DNA from: Luminiphilus sp.
GTDB taxonomy: Bacteria > Pseudomonadota > Gammaproteobacteria > Pseudomonadales > Halieaceae
NCBI GenBank assembly: GCA_022425845.1
Contig: JAKMEU010000185.1
Coordinates: forward strand, 1-10,615
Length of the DNA stretch: 10,615 bases
Direction: 5' to 3'
This document shows, in pieces, positions 1 to 8,103 of this stretch (the first letter of the stretch is position 1; the number at the start of each line of letters is the position of its first letter). The translations under genes were made by a program, and so were the position numbers. The notes under the pieces are model-generated. The model was not told the DNA's origin and searched no databases. It saw only the letters and a program-made list of their open reading frames with translations.

Positions 1-297
1 GGTCAGCCCGGCGGCAGCGAGATGGACTCGCTCCTCATCCAGCATCCCCAGAAGTTCTTCAAGGGTGAAGGCGACTTCAATTCGTAGTCGGTAGCCCCGT
101 GCATCGGCGAAGGCCTTGAGGAGGTCATACTCGAACCCCGCGGGCTGGTCCCCGTCAAAGTAGTAGGTTGTGGGGCTGTTGCGGGTGGCCACAACAAGCT
201 CGCGGTCGGTGGCCAGATCGCGAAAAATATCATCGCTGCTGCAACCGGCGGTGGTTGCCAGAAGGATCAGGGCCAAAATGGGCGTTCGGATAGCCAT
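1..297 (-). CDS. mltF: Membrane-bound lytic murein transglycosylase F, N-terminal part (cut by window start)
   Basis: MltF is an outer-membrane-anchored periplasmic lipoprotein that cleaves the MurNAc-GlcNAc bond of peptidoglycan and leaves 1,6-anhydro-MurNAc ends. Only the first 99 residues are visible; the frame runs open off the left edge. The start MAIRTPILALILLATTAGCS reads as a lipoprotein signal peptide: one Arg, a hydrophobic stretch, then a lipobox-like TAGC with the lipidated Cys at residue 19. From about residue 30 the sequence (DRELVVATRNSPTTYYFDG, then a GFEYDLLKAFA segment) fits the bacterial solute-binding-protein-like domain that precedes the transglycosylase domain in this family. 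The catalytic domain lies outside the window. No Shine-Dalgarno sequence is visible before the ATG at 297-295. The gene is divergent from purL, the same pairing as in E. coli and Pseudomonas, which supports the call. A plain periplasmic amino-acid-binding lipoprotein is the main alternative. Confidence 0.87.
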   Translation of the reverse strand, partial: MAIRTPILALILLATTAGCSSDDIFRDLATDRELVVATRNSPTTYYFDGDQPAGFEYDLLKAFADARGYRLRIEVAFTLEELLGMLDEERVHLAAAGLT

Positions 298-303
298 GGA
301 TTG

Positions 304-333
304 AGTGTAGCGCGACTGATTATGCGCTGTCCG
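304..333 (-). promoter_or_regulatory. Candidate sigma70 promoter of mltF
   Basis: On the minus strand, CGGACA (333-328, 4/6 to TTGACA) stands 18 bases from TACACT (309-304, 4/6 to TATAAT). The ATG follows the -10 box after only six bases, so the start site would fall at or next to the A of the ATG. A second -10-like word, CATAAT (324-319), has no convincing -35 but would give a leader of about 20 bases. Motif match only. Confidence 0.4.
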
Positions 334-338
334 ATATG

Positions 339-365
339 TTGGTGCCGGGCCGTCGCGGGTATACT
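339..365 (+). promoter_or_regulatory. Candidate sigma70 promoter of purL
   Basis: TTGGTG (339-344) and TATACT (360-365, 5/6 to consensus) are separated by 15 bases, a short spacer. The stretch after the -10 box (GGCGCC) is GC-rich. Transcription would start near 372, giving a leader of about 20 bases. No PurR-type palindrome was seen, so repression by PurR is not supported here. The promoter lies inside the longer reading frame that opens at 336, which argues against that upstream start. Confidence 0.5.
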
Positions 366-381
366 GGCGCCTTCCCTGCCC

Positions 382-386
382 GGAGG
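382..386 (+). promoter_or_regulatory. Ribosome binding site that fixes the purL start
   Basis: A perfect GGAGG lies six bases before the ATG at 393. The in-frame ATG at 336 has no such site and would add 19 residues with no counterpart in E. coli PurL. Confidence 0.85.
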
Positions 387-392
387 CACCAC

Positions 393-3300
393 ATGTTACT
401 TCTTCCCGGATCGTCGGCCTTGACGCCCCCTCGGTTTCAGGCGTTACAGCAGGCCCTGAAGGCTGCAGATCCCCGGGTTGTGCTCAACGATGCGTTCTAT
501 TTATTCGCAGTGGACGCCGCTGCCGACGTCGATCGCCAGGCGCTTGGCCAATTACTGCAGCCCGGCACCGGGGATTCGCCTCGCCAGGCGGTGCCTGACA
601 GGGATTCCTGCCTCGTTGTGGTTCCGCGCCTGGGAACCATCTCTCCCTGGTCGAGCAAGGCCACCAATATCGCCCACAATTGCGGGTTTGGTGGGATTGC
701 GCGTATCGAGCGGGGCGTATGCTACGTCATCGGCGGCCTGGATTCGCTCGACGAGAGCAGCCTCCGGGCAGTTCGGGAGCGACTGCACGATCGCATGGTG
801 GAATCGGTATTGCGGGCACCCGAAGACCTCGCGGCACTGTTTGATAGGGCGGAGCCCGCGGGCTATGGAACAGTCGGGGTACTGGCAGGCGGGCGCCAGG
901 CACTTGAAACCGCCAACAGCGCGCTGGGTCTCGCTCTGGCACCCGATGAGATTGATTATCTGGTAGCCGCTTTCAACGACCTTGGGCGCGATCCCAGTGA
1001 TATCGAACTGATGATGTTTGCCCAGGCCAATTCGGAGCATTGCCGGCACAAGATTTTTAATGCCAGCTGGACGATCGATGGTGTTGATTGTGAGCATTCT
1101 CTGTTCAGCATGATCCGTCATACCCACCAGGTGGGTGGCGAGGGCGTGCTCTCGGCTTACTCAGATAACGCTGCGGTGGTGTCAGGACATCTCGGCGGAC
1201 GTTGGTATCCTGATCCGATAACGGGGGAGTACGCTTTTCACGAAGAGCCCATACATCTTCTGATGAAGGTGGAGACGCATAATCATCCCACGGCAATCGC
1301 GCCATTTGCCGGTGCCGGCACGGGCTCCGGGGGCGAGATTCGGGATGAGGGCGCCGTTGGGCGGGGTTCAAAACCTAAAGCGGGGCTGGTGGGCTTTACC
1401 GTCTCTCATCTGGAAATACCCGGGTTATCGCAGCCCTGGGAACTGGGTTATGGGCGCCCTGGCCGCATTGTTTCTCCCCTGCAGATTATGCTGGACGGAC
1501 CTATTGGCGCTGCGGCGTTTAATAATGAGTTCGGGCGACCCAACCTGACGGGTTATTTTCGCACCTGCGAGCTGGCCACCCATGACGGCGTCAAGGGATA
1601 CCACAAACCGATCATGATTGCTGGCGGCTTCGGCAACATCCGCGAAGCCCATGTTGAAAAGGGTGGGTTTGGTCCGGGGTCGCATCTTGTTGTCCTCGGA
1701 GGGCCCGCGATGCTGATCGGCTTGGGGGGAGGCGCAGCTTCATCCATGGCCAGCGGTGACAGTGATGAAGCCCTCGACTTTGCTTCCGTCCAGCGGCAAA
1801 ACCCTGAGATGGAGCGACGTTGTCAGGAGGTTATTGATCGGTGCTGGGCGCTGGGGGATCAAAACCCCATTGCCTTCATCCATGACGTGGGGGCGGGTGG
1901 CCTGAGCAACGCGCTGCCTGAATTAGTCAAGGACGGAGGGCGTGGTGGCCGGATTGATCTGCGCAGCATTCCCAGCGACGAAGCGGGCATGAGTCCGCTG
2001 GAAATTTGGTGTAACGAGGCGCAGGAGCGTTACGTGCTTGCCATTGAACCCGAGCATTTGGCAGCGTTCAGTGCGATCTGTGAGCGGGAACGTTGTCCCT
2101 ATGCGGTGGTGGGTGAGGCAACTGAGGCGCATCATCTGGAAGTTGCAGACCCCCATTTCGGGAATCAACCGGTTGACCTGCCCATGGGGCTGCTATTCGG
2201 CAAGCCACCCAAAATGCACAGGGAGGCGCATCGTGGGGCGCCTTGCGTCGATGACTTTAGCGCCGATATTCGGGCTTCAGAGGCGTTGGAGCGCGTGCTT
2301 CAGTTCCCTGCGGTGGGCTCCAAGAGCTTCCTGATCACCATTGGTGATCGCTCTGTAACCGGGCTGGTGGCCCGGGATCAGATGGTGGGTCCCTGGCAGG
2401 TTCCCGTTGCCGACTGTGCTGTTACGGCGGTCTCTCTCGACTCCCATTTGGGAGAGGCGATGAGCATGGGGGAACGCACTCCGATAGCGCTCATGAGTGG
2501 GCCCGCGTCGGCCCGAATAGCCATCGCCGAGGCGATTACCAACCTACTGGCGGCTCCGGTGGCCCACCTCTCAGACATCCGCTTATCCGCGAATTGGATG
2601 TGCGCGGCGGGGCACGGCGACAATGATGCGGTTCTATACGATACCGTGCGCACCGTGGGTCTTGAGTTTTGTCCGGCTCTGGGCATCACCGTTCCGGTGG
2701 GCAAAGATTCCATGTCCATGCGTACCGCCTGGCAGGACGGTGATGAGGAAAAGTCAGTAACCGCGCCCGTGTCACTGATTGTGTCTGCCTTTGCGCCAGT
2801 GGGCGATGTGCGTGCCACGCTGACACCCGAACTCTCACGAAATGAAGACACCGAACTTTTACTGATTGATCTCGGTCATGGCCGGGATCGGCTCGGCGGA
2901 TCGGTGTTGGCGCAGTGTTGGGGAGCGCTGGCTGCGGATGTGCCCGATGTTGATGCCGGGGATGTGAGGGCGCTGTCTGATTTGGTCAATGTGCTGAAGT
3001 CCCGAGATCTGATTCTGGCCTACCATGACCGATCTGACGGTGGCTTATTGGTCACTTTACTTGAGATGGCTTTTGCAGCGCGCTGCGGTTTGGACATCAG
3101 TATCGATGCCGAGGGGCCCGCGGCTGTGGCGGCCCTGTTCAGCGAAGAAATAGGGGTCGTTATTCAGGTACTCAAAAAAGACCGCCACCGAGTTGAGGCT
3201 CTGGCCGTGGAGTCCGGACTGGGCGGCAGCGTCAAGCGTGTGGCTGCACCAAGACTGGATGAGCGGATTGTGGTCAATACGCCCAAATTTGAATTGATCG

Positions 3301-4262
3301 ATAGCCGCCGTGGCGCTCTGCAGCAATTGTGGAGTCGCACGAGCCACCAATTACAGCGCATGCGCGACAATACAGCGTGCGCGGATGAGGAATTTGACAA
3401 CATTCTGGCCGATGACCCAGGGCTGTCGGCCCGTCTTACCTACGACCCGGCAGAGGATGTTGCCGCGCCTTTTATTGCAACCGGGGTGGCACCTCGCGTG
3501 GCGATCCTGAGGGAGCAGGGCGTTAACGGCCAGTCTGAAATGGCGGCGGCTTTTGATCGCGCCGGTTTTGCGGCCGTCGATGTTCACATGAGCGATCTGC
3601 TGTCGGACGCCGTGTCCCTGGCCAGTTTTCAGGGGCTGGCGGCATGCGGGGGTTTTTCCTATGGCGATGTGCTGGGCGCAGGAGAGGGTTGGGCCAAGAC
3701 CATTCTTTTCAACGACAGACTGCGGTCGCAATTCCAGACATTTTTCGAGCGGGGTGACACCTTTACCTTGGGTGTCTGTAACGGCTGTCAGATGTTGACC
3801 AATCTGCGTGCCCTGATTCCGGGTGCTGCGCATTGGCCCCTGTTTGCGCGCAATACTTCAGAGCAATACGAGGCGCGTGTGGCATTAGTCGAGATCGAAG
3901 AAAGCCCATCGCTGTTACTGGCAGGAATGGCGGGGTCAAAGCTGCCCATCGTTGTGGCTCATGGTGAGGGCCGCGCCTATTTCACAGACGAGGACCACCT
4001 CGCCCTGGCCCAGTCATCGGGTACTGTGGGCTTACGTTACGTCGACCATCACGGGAATGTGACGCAGCGCTATCCCTTCAATCCCAATGGCTCACCCGCG
4101 GGTATCGCCGGATTAAGCAGTTCTGATGGTCGCGTAACGATCATGATGCCGCACCCTGAACGTGTCTTCAGGACAGCGCAGTTGTCCTGGGCGCCGGCTG
4201 ATTGGCCGGAGGACTCCGGGTGGATGCGCCTGTTCCGTAACGCGCGAGCTGGTTTGGGTTGA
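393..4262 (+). CDS. purL: Phosphoribosylformylglycinamidine (FGAM) synthase, large single-chain type
   Basis: This cytoplasmic enzyme carries out the fourth step of de novo purine synthesis: FGAR + glutamine + ATP give FGAM + glutamate + ADP + Pi. The 1289 residues match the long gammaproteobacterial form (E. coli about 1295), which fuses PurS-like, synthetase and glutaminase parts. In order: an N-terminal PurS-like region (about 1-150, with a TISPWSSKATNIAHNCG stretch as in E. coli); a linker with NSEHCRH (213-219), where His216 matches the conserved His of Salmonella PurL; two AIRS-like synthetase halves, the first with ETHNHP (294-299), GSGGEIRDE and GRGSKPKAG; and a class I glutamine amidotransferase from about 1034. 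The amidotransferase triad is present: Cys1129 in GVCNGCQM, His1254 and Glu1256 in MMPHPER, each six residues lower than in Salmonella. The start at 393 is chosen for its GGAGG site and for alignment with E. coli. The frame is intact, with no sign of transfer. Confidence 0.98.
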   Translation: MLLLPGSSALTPPRFQALQQALKAADPRVVLNDAFYLFAVDAAADVDRQALGQLLQPGTGDSPRQAVPDRDSCLVVVPRLGTISPWSSKATNIAHNCGFGGIARIERGVCYVIGGLDSLDESSLRAVRERLHDRMVESVLRAPEDLAALFDRAEPAGYGTVGVLAGGRQALETANSALGLALAPDEIDYLVAAFNDLGRDPSDIELMMFAQANSEHCRHKIFNASWTIDGVDCEHSLFSMIRHTHQVGGEGVLSAYSDNAAVVSGHLGGRWYPDPITGEYAFHEEPIHLLMKVETHNHPTAIAPFAGAGTGSGGEIRDEGAVGRGSKPKAGLVGFTVSHLEIPGLSQPWELGYGRPGRIVSPLQIMLDGPIGAAAFNNEFGRPNLTGYFRTCELATHDGVKGYHKPIMIAGGFGNIREAHVEKGGFGPGSHLVVLGGPAMLIGLGGGAASSMASGDSDEALDFASVQRQNPEMERRCQEVIDRCWALGDQNPIAFIHDVGAGGLSNALPELVKDGGRGGRIDLRSIPSDEAGMSPLEIWCNEAQERYVLAIEPEHLAAFSAICERERCPYAVVGEATEAHHLEVADPHFGNQPVDLPMGLLFGKPPKMHREAHRGAPCVDDFSADIRASEALERVLQFPAVGSKSFLITIGDRSVTGLVARDQMVGPWQVPVADCAVTAVSLDSHLGEAMSMGERTPIALMSGPASARIAIAEAITNLLAAPVAHLSDIRLSANWMCAAGHGDNDAVLYDTVRTVGLEFCPALGITVPVGKDSMSMRTAWQDGDEEKSVTAPVSLIVSAFAPVGDVRATLTPELSRNEDTELLLIDLGHGRDRLGGSVLAQCWGALAADVPDVDAGDVRALSDLVNVLKSRDLILAYHDRSDGGLLVTLLEMAFAARCGLDISIDAEGPAAVAALFSEEIGVVIQVLKKDRHRVEALAVESGLGGSVKRVAAPRLDERIVVNTPKFELIDSRRGALQQLWSRTSHQLQRMRDNTACADEEFDNILADDPGLSARLTYDPAEDVAAPFIATGVAPRVAILREQGVNGQSEMAAAFDRAGFAAVDVHMSDLLSDAVSLASFQGLAACGGFSYGDVLGAGEGWAKTILFNDRLRSQFQTFFERGDTFTLGVCNGCQMLTNLRALIPGAAHWPLFARNTSEQYEARVALVEIEESPSLLLAGMAGSKLPIVVAHGEGRAYFTDEDHLALAQSSGTVGLRYVDHHGNVTQRYPFNPNGSPAGIAGLSSSDGRVTIMMPHPERVFRTAQLSWAPADWPEDSGWMRLFRNARAGLG

Positions 4263-4395
4263 AATCGGGGTAGCGCGCCCCCACCTCTTGCTGTTAATTG
4301 GGGCGTTCAGTCGCTAAACTGCGCGCCACCTCGAACGGCGTCGACACTGACTGAGCGCCGTTTGTCCAGCCACCCGGCCAACTGACGAGTTTTCG
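4263..4395 (+). other. purL-secD spacer: candidate secD promoter and weak hairpins, no leader ORF
   Basis: This 133-base spacer lacks yajC, which normally precedes secD. A -10-like TAAACT (4315-4320) is followed by a GC-rich GCGCGCC. No good -35 box sits at 16-18 bases; CTGTTA (4291-4296, spacing 18) matches 3/6. Two possible hairpins were found: CGCCCC (4276-4281) with GGGGCG (4300-4305), and AACGGCG (4334-4340) with CGCCGTT (4356-4362) around a 15-base loop. The second is followed by only three T, so a terminator for purL is possible but weak. There is no ATG before that of secD, and the one TTG frame (4288) stops after nine codons, so an export-sensing leader peptide is not supported. Confidence 0.4.
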
Positions 4396-6297
4396 ATGCT
4401 CAACCGTTATTCCCTCTGGAAAAACCTTCTGATCCTCGGCGTAGTGCTGTTTGGTTTCTATTACGCGGCCCCCAACTTATATGCCCCCGACCCGGCACTG
4501 CAGATTGGTGGCGCAAGCGGCTCCCAGACCATAGATGACGCGACCTTGCTACGCGCCACGGATGCCCTCAGCGAGGCGGGGATCAACCACTTTGGAGAGG
4601 AACTCCAGGAAAGTGGTAAATCCGCGCTGATTCGTCTGGGGGTCCGTGATGACCAGCTTCGTGCCCAGTCGGTACTCTCGAGAGCGCTGGGTGACAGTTA
4701 CATCATCGCTTTGAACCTGGCGCCCACGACCCCTGACTGGCTGGTTCGCGGTGGTGCGCAGCCAATGAAACTTGGCCTCGACCTCAGTGGTGGCGTTCAC
4801 TTCAAGCTCGAGGTTGACGTGGCGGCCGCGACTGAAAGACGTCTAGAGATGTACGAGGCGGGGATTAAACGCGGGCTGCGGGAAGAGCGCATTCGCGGGC
4901 TGGTGCGGCTTCAGGGTCGTCGCGTGAGTATGAGTTTCCGTGATGAGGAAACCCGTGAGACTGCGCGACGTGCTACTGCTGATCTTTATCCCGAACTCCT
5001 GCTGGACCGGGTTGATGCGGGAGACAGCTGGGACCTGTTCGCCGAGGTCACAGATGCCACCATCAACGAAGTGGTGGCTTATGCAGTCGATCAGAACCTG
5101 ACCACTATTCGCAACCGGGTGAACGAACTGGGGGTTTCTGAGCCTCTGGTGCAAAAGCAGGGCTCCAACAGAATCGTGGTTGAGTTACCGGGTATTCAGG
5201 ATACTGCTGAGGCCAAGCGCATACTGGGCAAGGTGGCAAACCTCGAGTTCCGCCTGGTCGCTGAGACCAATGCCCCGGTCACCGATCGCCAGCGATTTGA
5301 ATACCGCGGAGAGGCTCGTGCAGGTATGACGGAATGGCTTGAGCGGGAAATCATTATTACCGGCGAGCGCGTCTCCAATGCAGCGGCAGGTTTTGACCAG
5401 AACGGCCAGCCCAATGTGTCCATTACCCTCGATAGTGAGGGTGGCATGTTGATGTCGCGATCAACGCGTAACAACATCAAAAAGCGTATGGGTGTTCTCT
5501 TCATTGAACGCAAGTACCGAACCCGCTACGAGCGGGATGATGCCGGGGAAGAAGTTGCTATAAAGGTCCCCTACGACGAAAAGAAGGTCCTGACGGCACC
5601 GGTTATCCAGTCTGCTTTAGGTGCGTCTTTTCAAATTACAGGCCTGGATTCGCCGGGTGAGGCGTCTGAGCTGGCCTTGATGCTGCGTGCGGGCGCGCTT
5701 GCGGCACCCATTACCTTTGTTGAAGAGCGCACGGTGGGACCCTCACTGGGCGCAGAGAACATTGCCCTGGGGGTCAAGTCGGTGCAGATAGGCCTCGCCC
5801 TGGTCGTTGTGTTCATGATCCTGTACTACCGGGTTTTTGGTATCGCCGCTGTGATCGCCCTGACAACCAACCTGATTCTTCTGCTTGCCTGTATGTCGCT
5901 GCTGGGAGCAACACTCACGTTACCGGGGATCGCGGGCATTGTGCTGACCGTGGGTATGGCGGTTGACGCCAACGTCCTGATATTCGCCAGAATACGGGAG
6001 GAGTTGGCGCGACGCATGTCACCGCAAATGGCCATCAATGCCGGTTTCGAGCGCGCTGTGGCGACGATTCTTGACGCAAACATCACCACCTTGATTGTCG
6101 CCGTGATTCTGTACGCTGTGGGTACCGGCCCGATTAAAGGCTTTGCCGTGACCCTGTCATTGGGAATTATCACTTCGATGTTTACCGCCATCCTGGGGAC
6201 CCGGGCTCTGGTGAATATTATTTACGGCGGGCGCCGTGTTGACCGACTCTCAATCGGGCCACTGCCTCGACGTGACCCTGAGGAGGCATCGGCATGA
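4396..6297 (+). CDS. secD: Protein translocase subunit SecD
   Basis: SecD pairs with SecF in the inner membrane. The complex uses the proton motive force to help SecYEG/SecA substrates finish crossing into the periplasm. The 633 residues compare with about 615 in E. coli, and the N-terminus (MLNRYSLWKN) is nearly that of E. coli, which fixes the start although the Shine-Dalgarno is poor. Visible parts: TM1 at about 8-27; the family motif GLDLSGG at 127-133; a large periplasmic P1 region up to about 450; then five membrane segments between about 456 and 606. TM4 carries VGMAVDANVLIF with Asp524, which corresponds to the proton-pathway Asp519 of E. coli SecD. An IREEL cytoplasmic stretch follows it. 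The gene overlaps secF by four bases, so the two are almost certainly one operon with coupled translation. Neither tgt nor yajC lies upstream; purL is there instead. Confidence 0.97.
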   Translation: MLNRYSLWKNLLILGVVLFGFYYAAPNLYAPDPALQIGGASGSQTIDDATLLRATDALSEAGINHFGEELQESGKSALIRLGVRDDQLRAQSVLSRALGDSYIIALNLAPTTPDWLVRGGAQPMKLGLDLSGGVHFKLEVDVAAATERRLEMYEAGIKRGLREERIRGLVRLQGRRVSMSFRDEETRETARRATADLYPELLLDRVDAGDSWDLFAEVTDATINEVVAYAVDQNLTTIRNRVNELGVSEPLVQKQGSNRIVVELPGIQDTAEAKRILGKVANLEFRLVAETNAPVTDRQRFEYRGEARAGMTEWLEREIIITGERVSNAAAGFDQNGQPNVSITLDSEGGMLMSRSTRNNIKKRMGVLFIERKYRTRYERDDAGEEVAIKVPYDEKKVLTAPVIQSALGASFQITGLDSPGEASELALMLRAGALAAPITFVEERTVGPSLGAENIALGVKSVQIGLALVVVFMILYYRVFGIAAVIALTTNLILLLACMSLLGATLTLPGIAGIVLTVGMAVDANVLIFARIREELARRMSPQMAINAGFERAVATILDANITTLIVAVILYAVGTGPIKGFAVTLSLGIITSMFTAILGTRALVNIIYGGRRVDRLSIGPLPRRDPEEASA

Positions 6298-7208
6298 AAG
6301 TTATTCCCTTCATGGCGTGGCGCCGCGTGGCGGCGGGGTTCTCCCTGCTGGCCATGCTGGTGGCTGGAGGCGCACTGGCAACACGTTCCCTGAACTGGGG
6401 CCTGGATTTCACCGGTGGCACGCTGGTGGAGGTCGCTTACGGCGACACGGCCAACCTTCAGGAAATTCGGCAGACTTTGGAGGTACAGGGTTATGACGGT
6501 GCGATTGTCGTGGCGTTTGGCACCGACCGGGATGTCCTGATTCGTTTGCCCCTGAGCTACTCCGACGAACAGGGCGTTGCTATGGTCAACATGCTTCGCG
6601 AGGCGTCGAACGTCCCCGTGGAGTTACGGCGAGTCGAATTTGTCGGTCCTGCGGTTGGGGAAGAGCTTCGAGAGCAGGGTGGTCTGGCCATGCTTCTGGC
6701 GCTGGGGCTTGTCATGCTTTACGTGGGCTTCCGCTTCCAGATCAAGTTTGCGGTCGGTGCGGTGATGGCCCTCGCACACGATGTGCTGTTCGTGCTCGGG
6801 TATTTTTCTATTCTTGGCCTGGAGTTTGACCTGACGGTGCTGGCCGCTGTTTTGGCGGTGATTGGTTATTCATTGAATGACACCATCGTTGTGGCCGACC
6901 GTATTCGGGAGAATTTCCGCAAGCTGCGCCGTAAGCCGCCGCTGGAGGTGATCGACGTCTCCCTGACCGAGACCTTTGGCAGAACCCTGGTCACGTCATT
7001 GACGACCCTGCTTGTTCTTCTGGCGCTCGCCCTGTTTGGTGGGGAGATGATTCACGGCTTTGCCCTTGCCCTGCTCGCCGGTGTGGCTATCGGTACCTAC
7101 TCATCAATTTATGTTTCCGCGACCATCCTGCTGGCTATGGGGGTTAGCAAAGAGGATGTGGCGATTCCTGTGAGGGAAGGGGGTAACGAGGACGGATCGC
7201 AGGTCTGA
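6294..7208 (+). CDS. secF: Protein translocase subunit SecF
   Basis: SecF is the second half of the SecDF proton-driven export motor in the inner membrane. The 304 residues are slightly shorter than E. coli SecF (about 323) but cover the whole fold. TM1 is at about 11-30. WGLDFTGGT at 35-43 is the SecF version of the D/F motif. A short periplasmic P4 domain runs to about 120. Five further membrane segments follow between about 128 and 283. LAHDV (160-164) and GYSLNDTIVVADRIREN (191-207) are the family signatures in the pore-side helices; Asp196 is the conserved acidic residue of GYSLND. The start shares ATGA with the secD stop, and a strong Shine-Dalgarno (TGAGGAGG, 6279-6286) lies inside secD seven bases before the ATG. 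The short polar tail ends eight bases from the end of convergent suhB. Confidence 0.97.
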   Translation: MKVIPFMAWRRVAAGFSLLAMLVAGGALATRSLNWGLDFTGGTLVEVAYGDTANLQEIRQTLEVQGYDGAIVVAFGTDRDVLIRLPLSYSDEQGVAMVNMLREASNVPVELRRVEFVGPAVGEELREQGGLAMLLALGLVMLYVGFRFQIKFAVGAVMALAHDVLFVLGYFSILGLEFDLTVLAAVLAVIGYSLNDTIVVADRIRENFRKLRRKPPLEVIDVSLTETFGRTLVTSLTTLLVLLALALFGGEMIHGFALALLAGVAIGTYSSIYVSATILLAMGVSKEDVAIPVREGGNEDGSQV

Positions 7209-7216
7209 GGGCGCGC

Positions 7217-8011
7217 TTAACGCAGCAAAGGCCCCACCGTTGACAGGACCTGTTTGAAAATCTTGGGGCTGCCGCAGACCACTTGCCCGTTATCCAGATA
7301 ATTTTCGGAACCGTCCATATCCGAGATGAGCCCTCCCGCCTCTCTCACCAACAGGGCGCCTGCGGCGATATCCCACTGCTCCAGCCCTATCTCCCAGAAG
7401 CCGTCCAGTCGTCCTGCAGCGACGTAAGCGAGATCCAGGGCGGCGGCTCCTGCCCGACGGATACCCATGCACTGCCCGGCGAGTTGGGCCAGGCTCTTGC
7501 TGTACTCGGGTAATCGCTTCTGCTCGTGACCGAGAAAGGGGATGCCGGTACCCAGAAGGCATTCCTTTAGGTCTATACGATTACTGACGCGTAGGCGGTG
7601 GCCATTGAGTTGGGCGCCGCGTCCGCGAGATGCCGTGAACTCTTCCTGGCGCACGGGGTCGAGTACCACACCGTGCTCCAATCGGCCATCCACGATACAG
7701 GCAATGGATACGCAGTAGTGGGGAATGCCGCGCATGAAGTTACTCGTGCCATCCAGGGGGTCGATCACCCACAGATGATTGGCGTCGGGATTGCCCGTGC
7801 TCCCGCCTTCCTCGGCAAGAAATGCGTGATCAGGATAGGCTTTTCCCAGGTGGTAGAGTATTTCCTTTTCTGCGGCCAGATCCACTTCGGTGACAAAGTC
7901 AGCGGCACCCTTGGCTTCGTGCCCCACTCGGTCGAGTTCGTCCGACGCCCTCACAATCAGGTCGCCGGCTTTACGAGCGGCACGCAGGGCGATGGTAACC
8001 ATCGGTTCCAT
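7217..8011 (-). CDS. suhB: Inositol-1-monophosphatase family protein SuhB
   Basis: SuhB belongs to the Mg2+-dependent, Li+-sensitive inositol monophosphatase family. In E. coli it hydrolyses inositol-1-phosphate and also works with Nus factors in rRNA transcription antitermination; the latter role here is inferred from orthology. The 264 residues match E. coli (267). Metal-site motifs are intact: Glu67-Glu68 in FLAEEGG, DPLDGTSNF (84-92), and WDIAAG (213-218) followed by LLVREAGG. The stretch AALDLAYVAAGRLDGFWEIGL is close to E. coli. The frame could open at 8134, but the start at 8011 is preferred: MEPMVTIALRAARKAG aligns with the E. coli N-terminus and GGAG lies eight bases before the ATG. 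The extra 41 residues would be made from promoter DNA. The gene is divergent from trmJ, as in E. coli, and convergent with secF. Confidence 0.96.
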   Translation of the reverse strand: MEPMVTIALRAARKAGDLIVRASDELDRVGHEAKGAADFVTEVDLAAEKEILYHLGKAYPDHAFLAEEGGSTGNPDANHLWVIDPLDGTSNFMRGIPHYCVSIACIVDGRLEHGVVLDPVRQEEFTASRGRGAQLNGHRLRVSNRIDLKECLLGTGIPFLGHEQKRLPEYSKSLAQLAGQCMGIRRAGAAALDLAYVAAGRLDGFWEIGLEQWDIAAGALLVREAGGLISDMDGSENYLDNGQVVCGSPKIFKQVLSTVGPLLR

Positions 8012-8059
8012 GATGATGTCTCCAGAGCTGGGTCGGACTGTCGTCCGTAACGGGGGCGA

Positions 8060-8088
8060 AGCATAGCAGGGGCGGGCAGCAGAGTTCA
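8060..8088 (-). promoter_or_regulatory. Candidate suhB promoter with extended -10
   Basis: On the minus strand TATGCT (8065-8060) is preceded by TGC, giving an extended -10 box. A weak -35 (TGAACT, 8088-8083) lies 17 bases upstream. Transcription would start near 8053, giving a leader of about 40 bases. The -35 side overlaps the upstream part of the candidate trmJ promoter. Confidence 0.4.
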
Positions 8089-8094
8089 GTGCTT

Positions 8095-8103
8095 TGTTAC
8101 ACT
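8095..8103 (+). promoter_or_regulatory. Candidate trmJ promoter, extended -10
   Basis: TGTTACACT is a TGn extended -10 box. No recognisable -35 is found 16-18 bases upstream, so the extended element would carry the promoter. The start site would be near 8110, about 30 bases before the ATG. The longer trmJ frame opening at 8089 would contain this element, which argues against that start. Confidence 0.45.

Noticed and set aside
336..392. Upstream in-frame start of purL adding 19 residues
   Set aside because: It has no ribosome site, contains the candidate promoter, and lacks an E. coli counterpart; the ATG at 393 has GGAGG at the right distance.
298..392. PurR operator before purL
   Set aside because: No palindrome resembling the E. 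coli PurR box was found in the mltF-purL spacer.
552..3833. Long antisense frames inside purL (for example 552-1127, 2378-2851 and 3351-3833, minus strand)
   Set aside because: They lie opposite a fully conserved enzyme gene, show no family motif or ribosome site, and are expected in GC-rich coding DNA.
4276..4305. Rho-independent terminator after purL
   Set aside because: The CGCCCC/GGGGCG stem is short, has an 18-base loop and lacks a T run; it is kept only as a note in the spacer entry.
4263..4395. Export-sensing leader peptide (VemP or SecM type) before secD
   Set aside because: There is no ATG or GTG before the secD start and the only TTG frame stops after nine codons.
7598..8050. 150-codon plus-strand frame opposite suhB
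   Set aside because: It is the complement shadow of the conserved suhB gene, with no recognisable domain.
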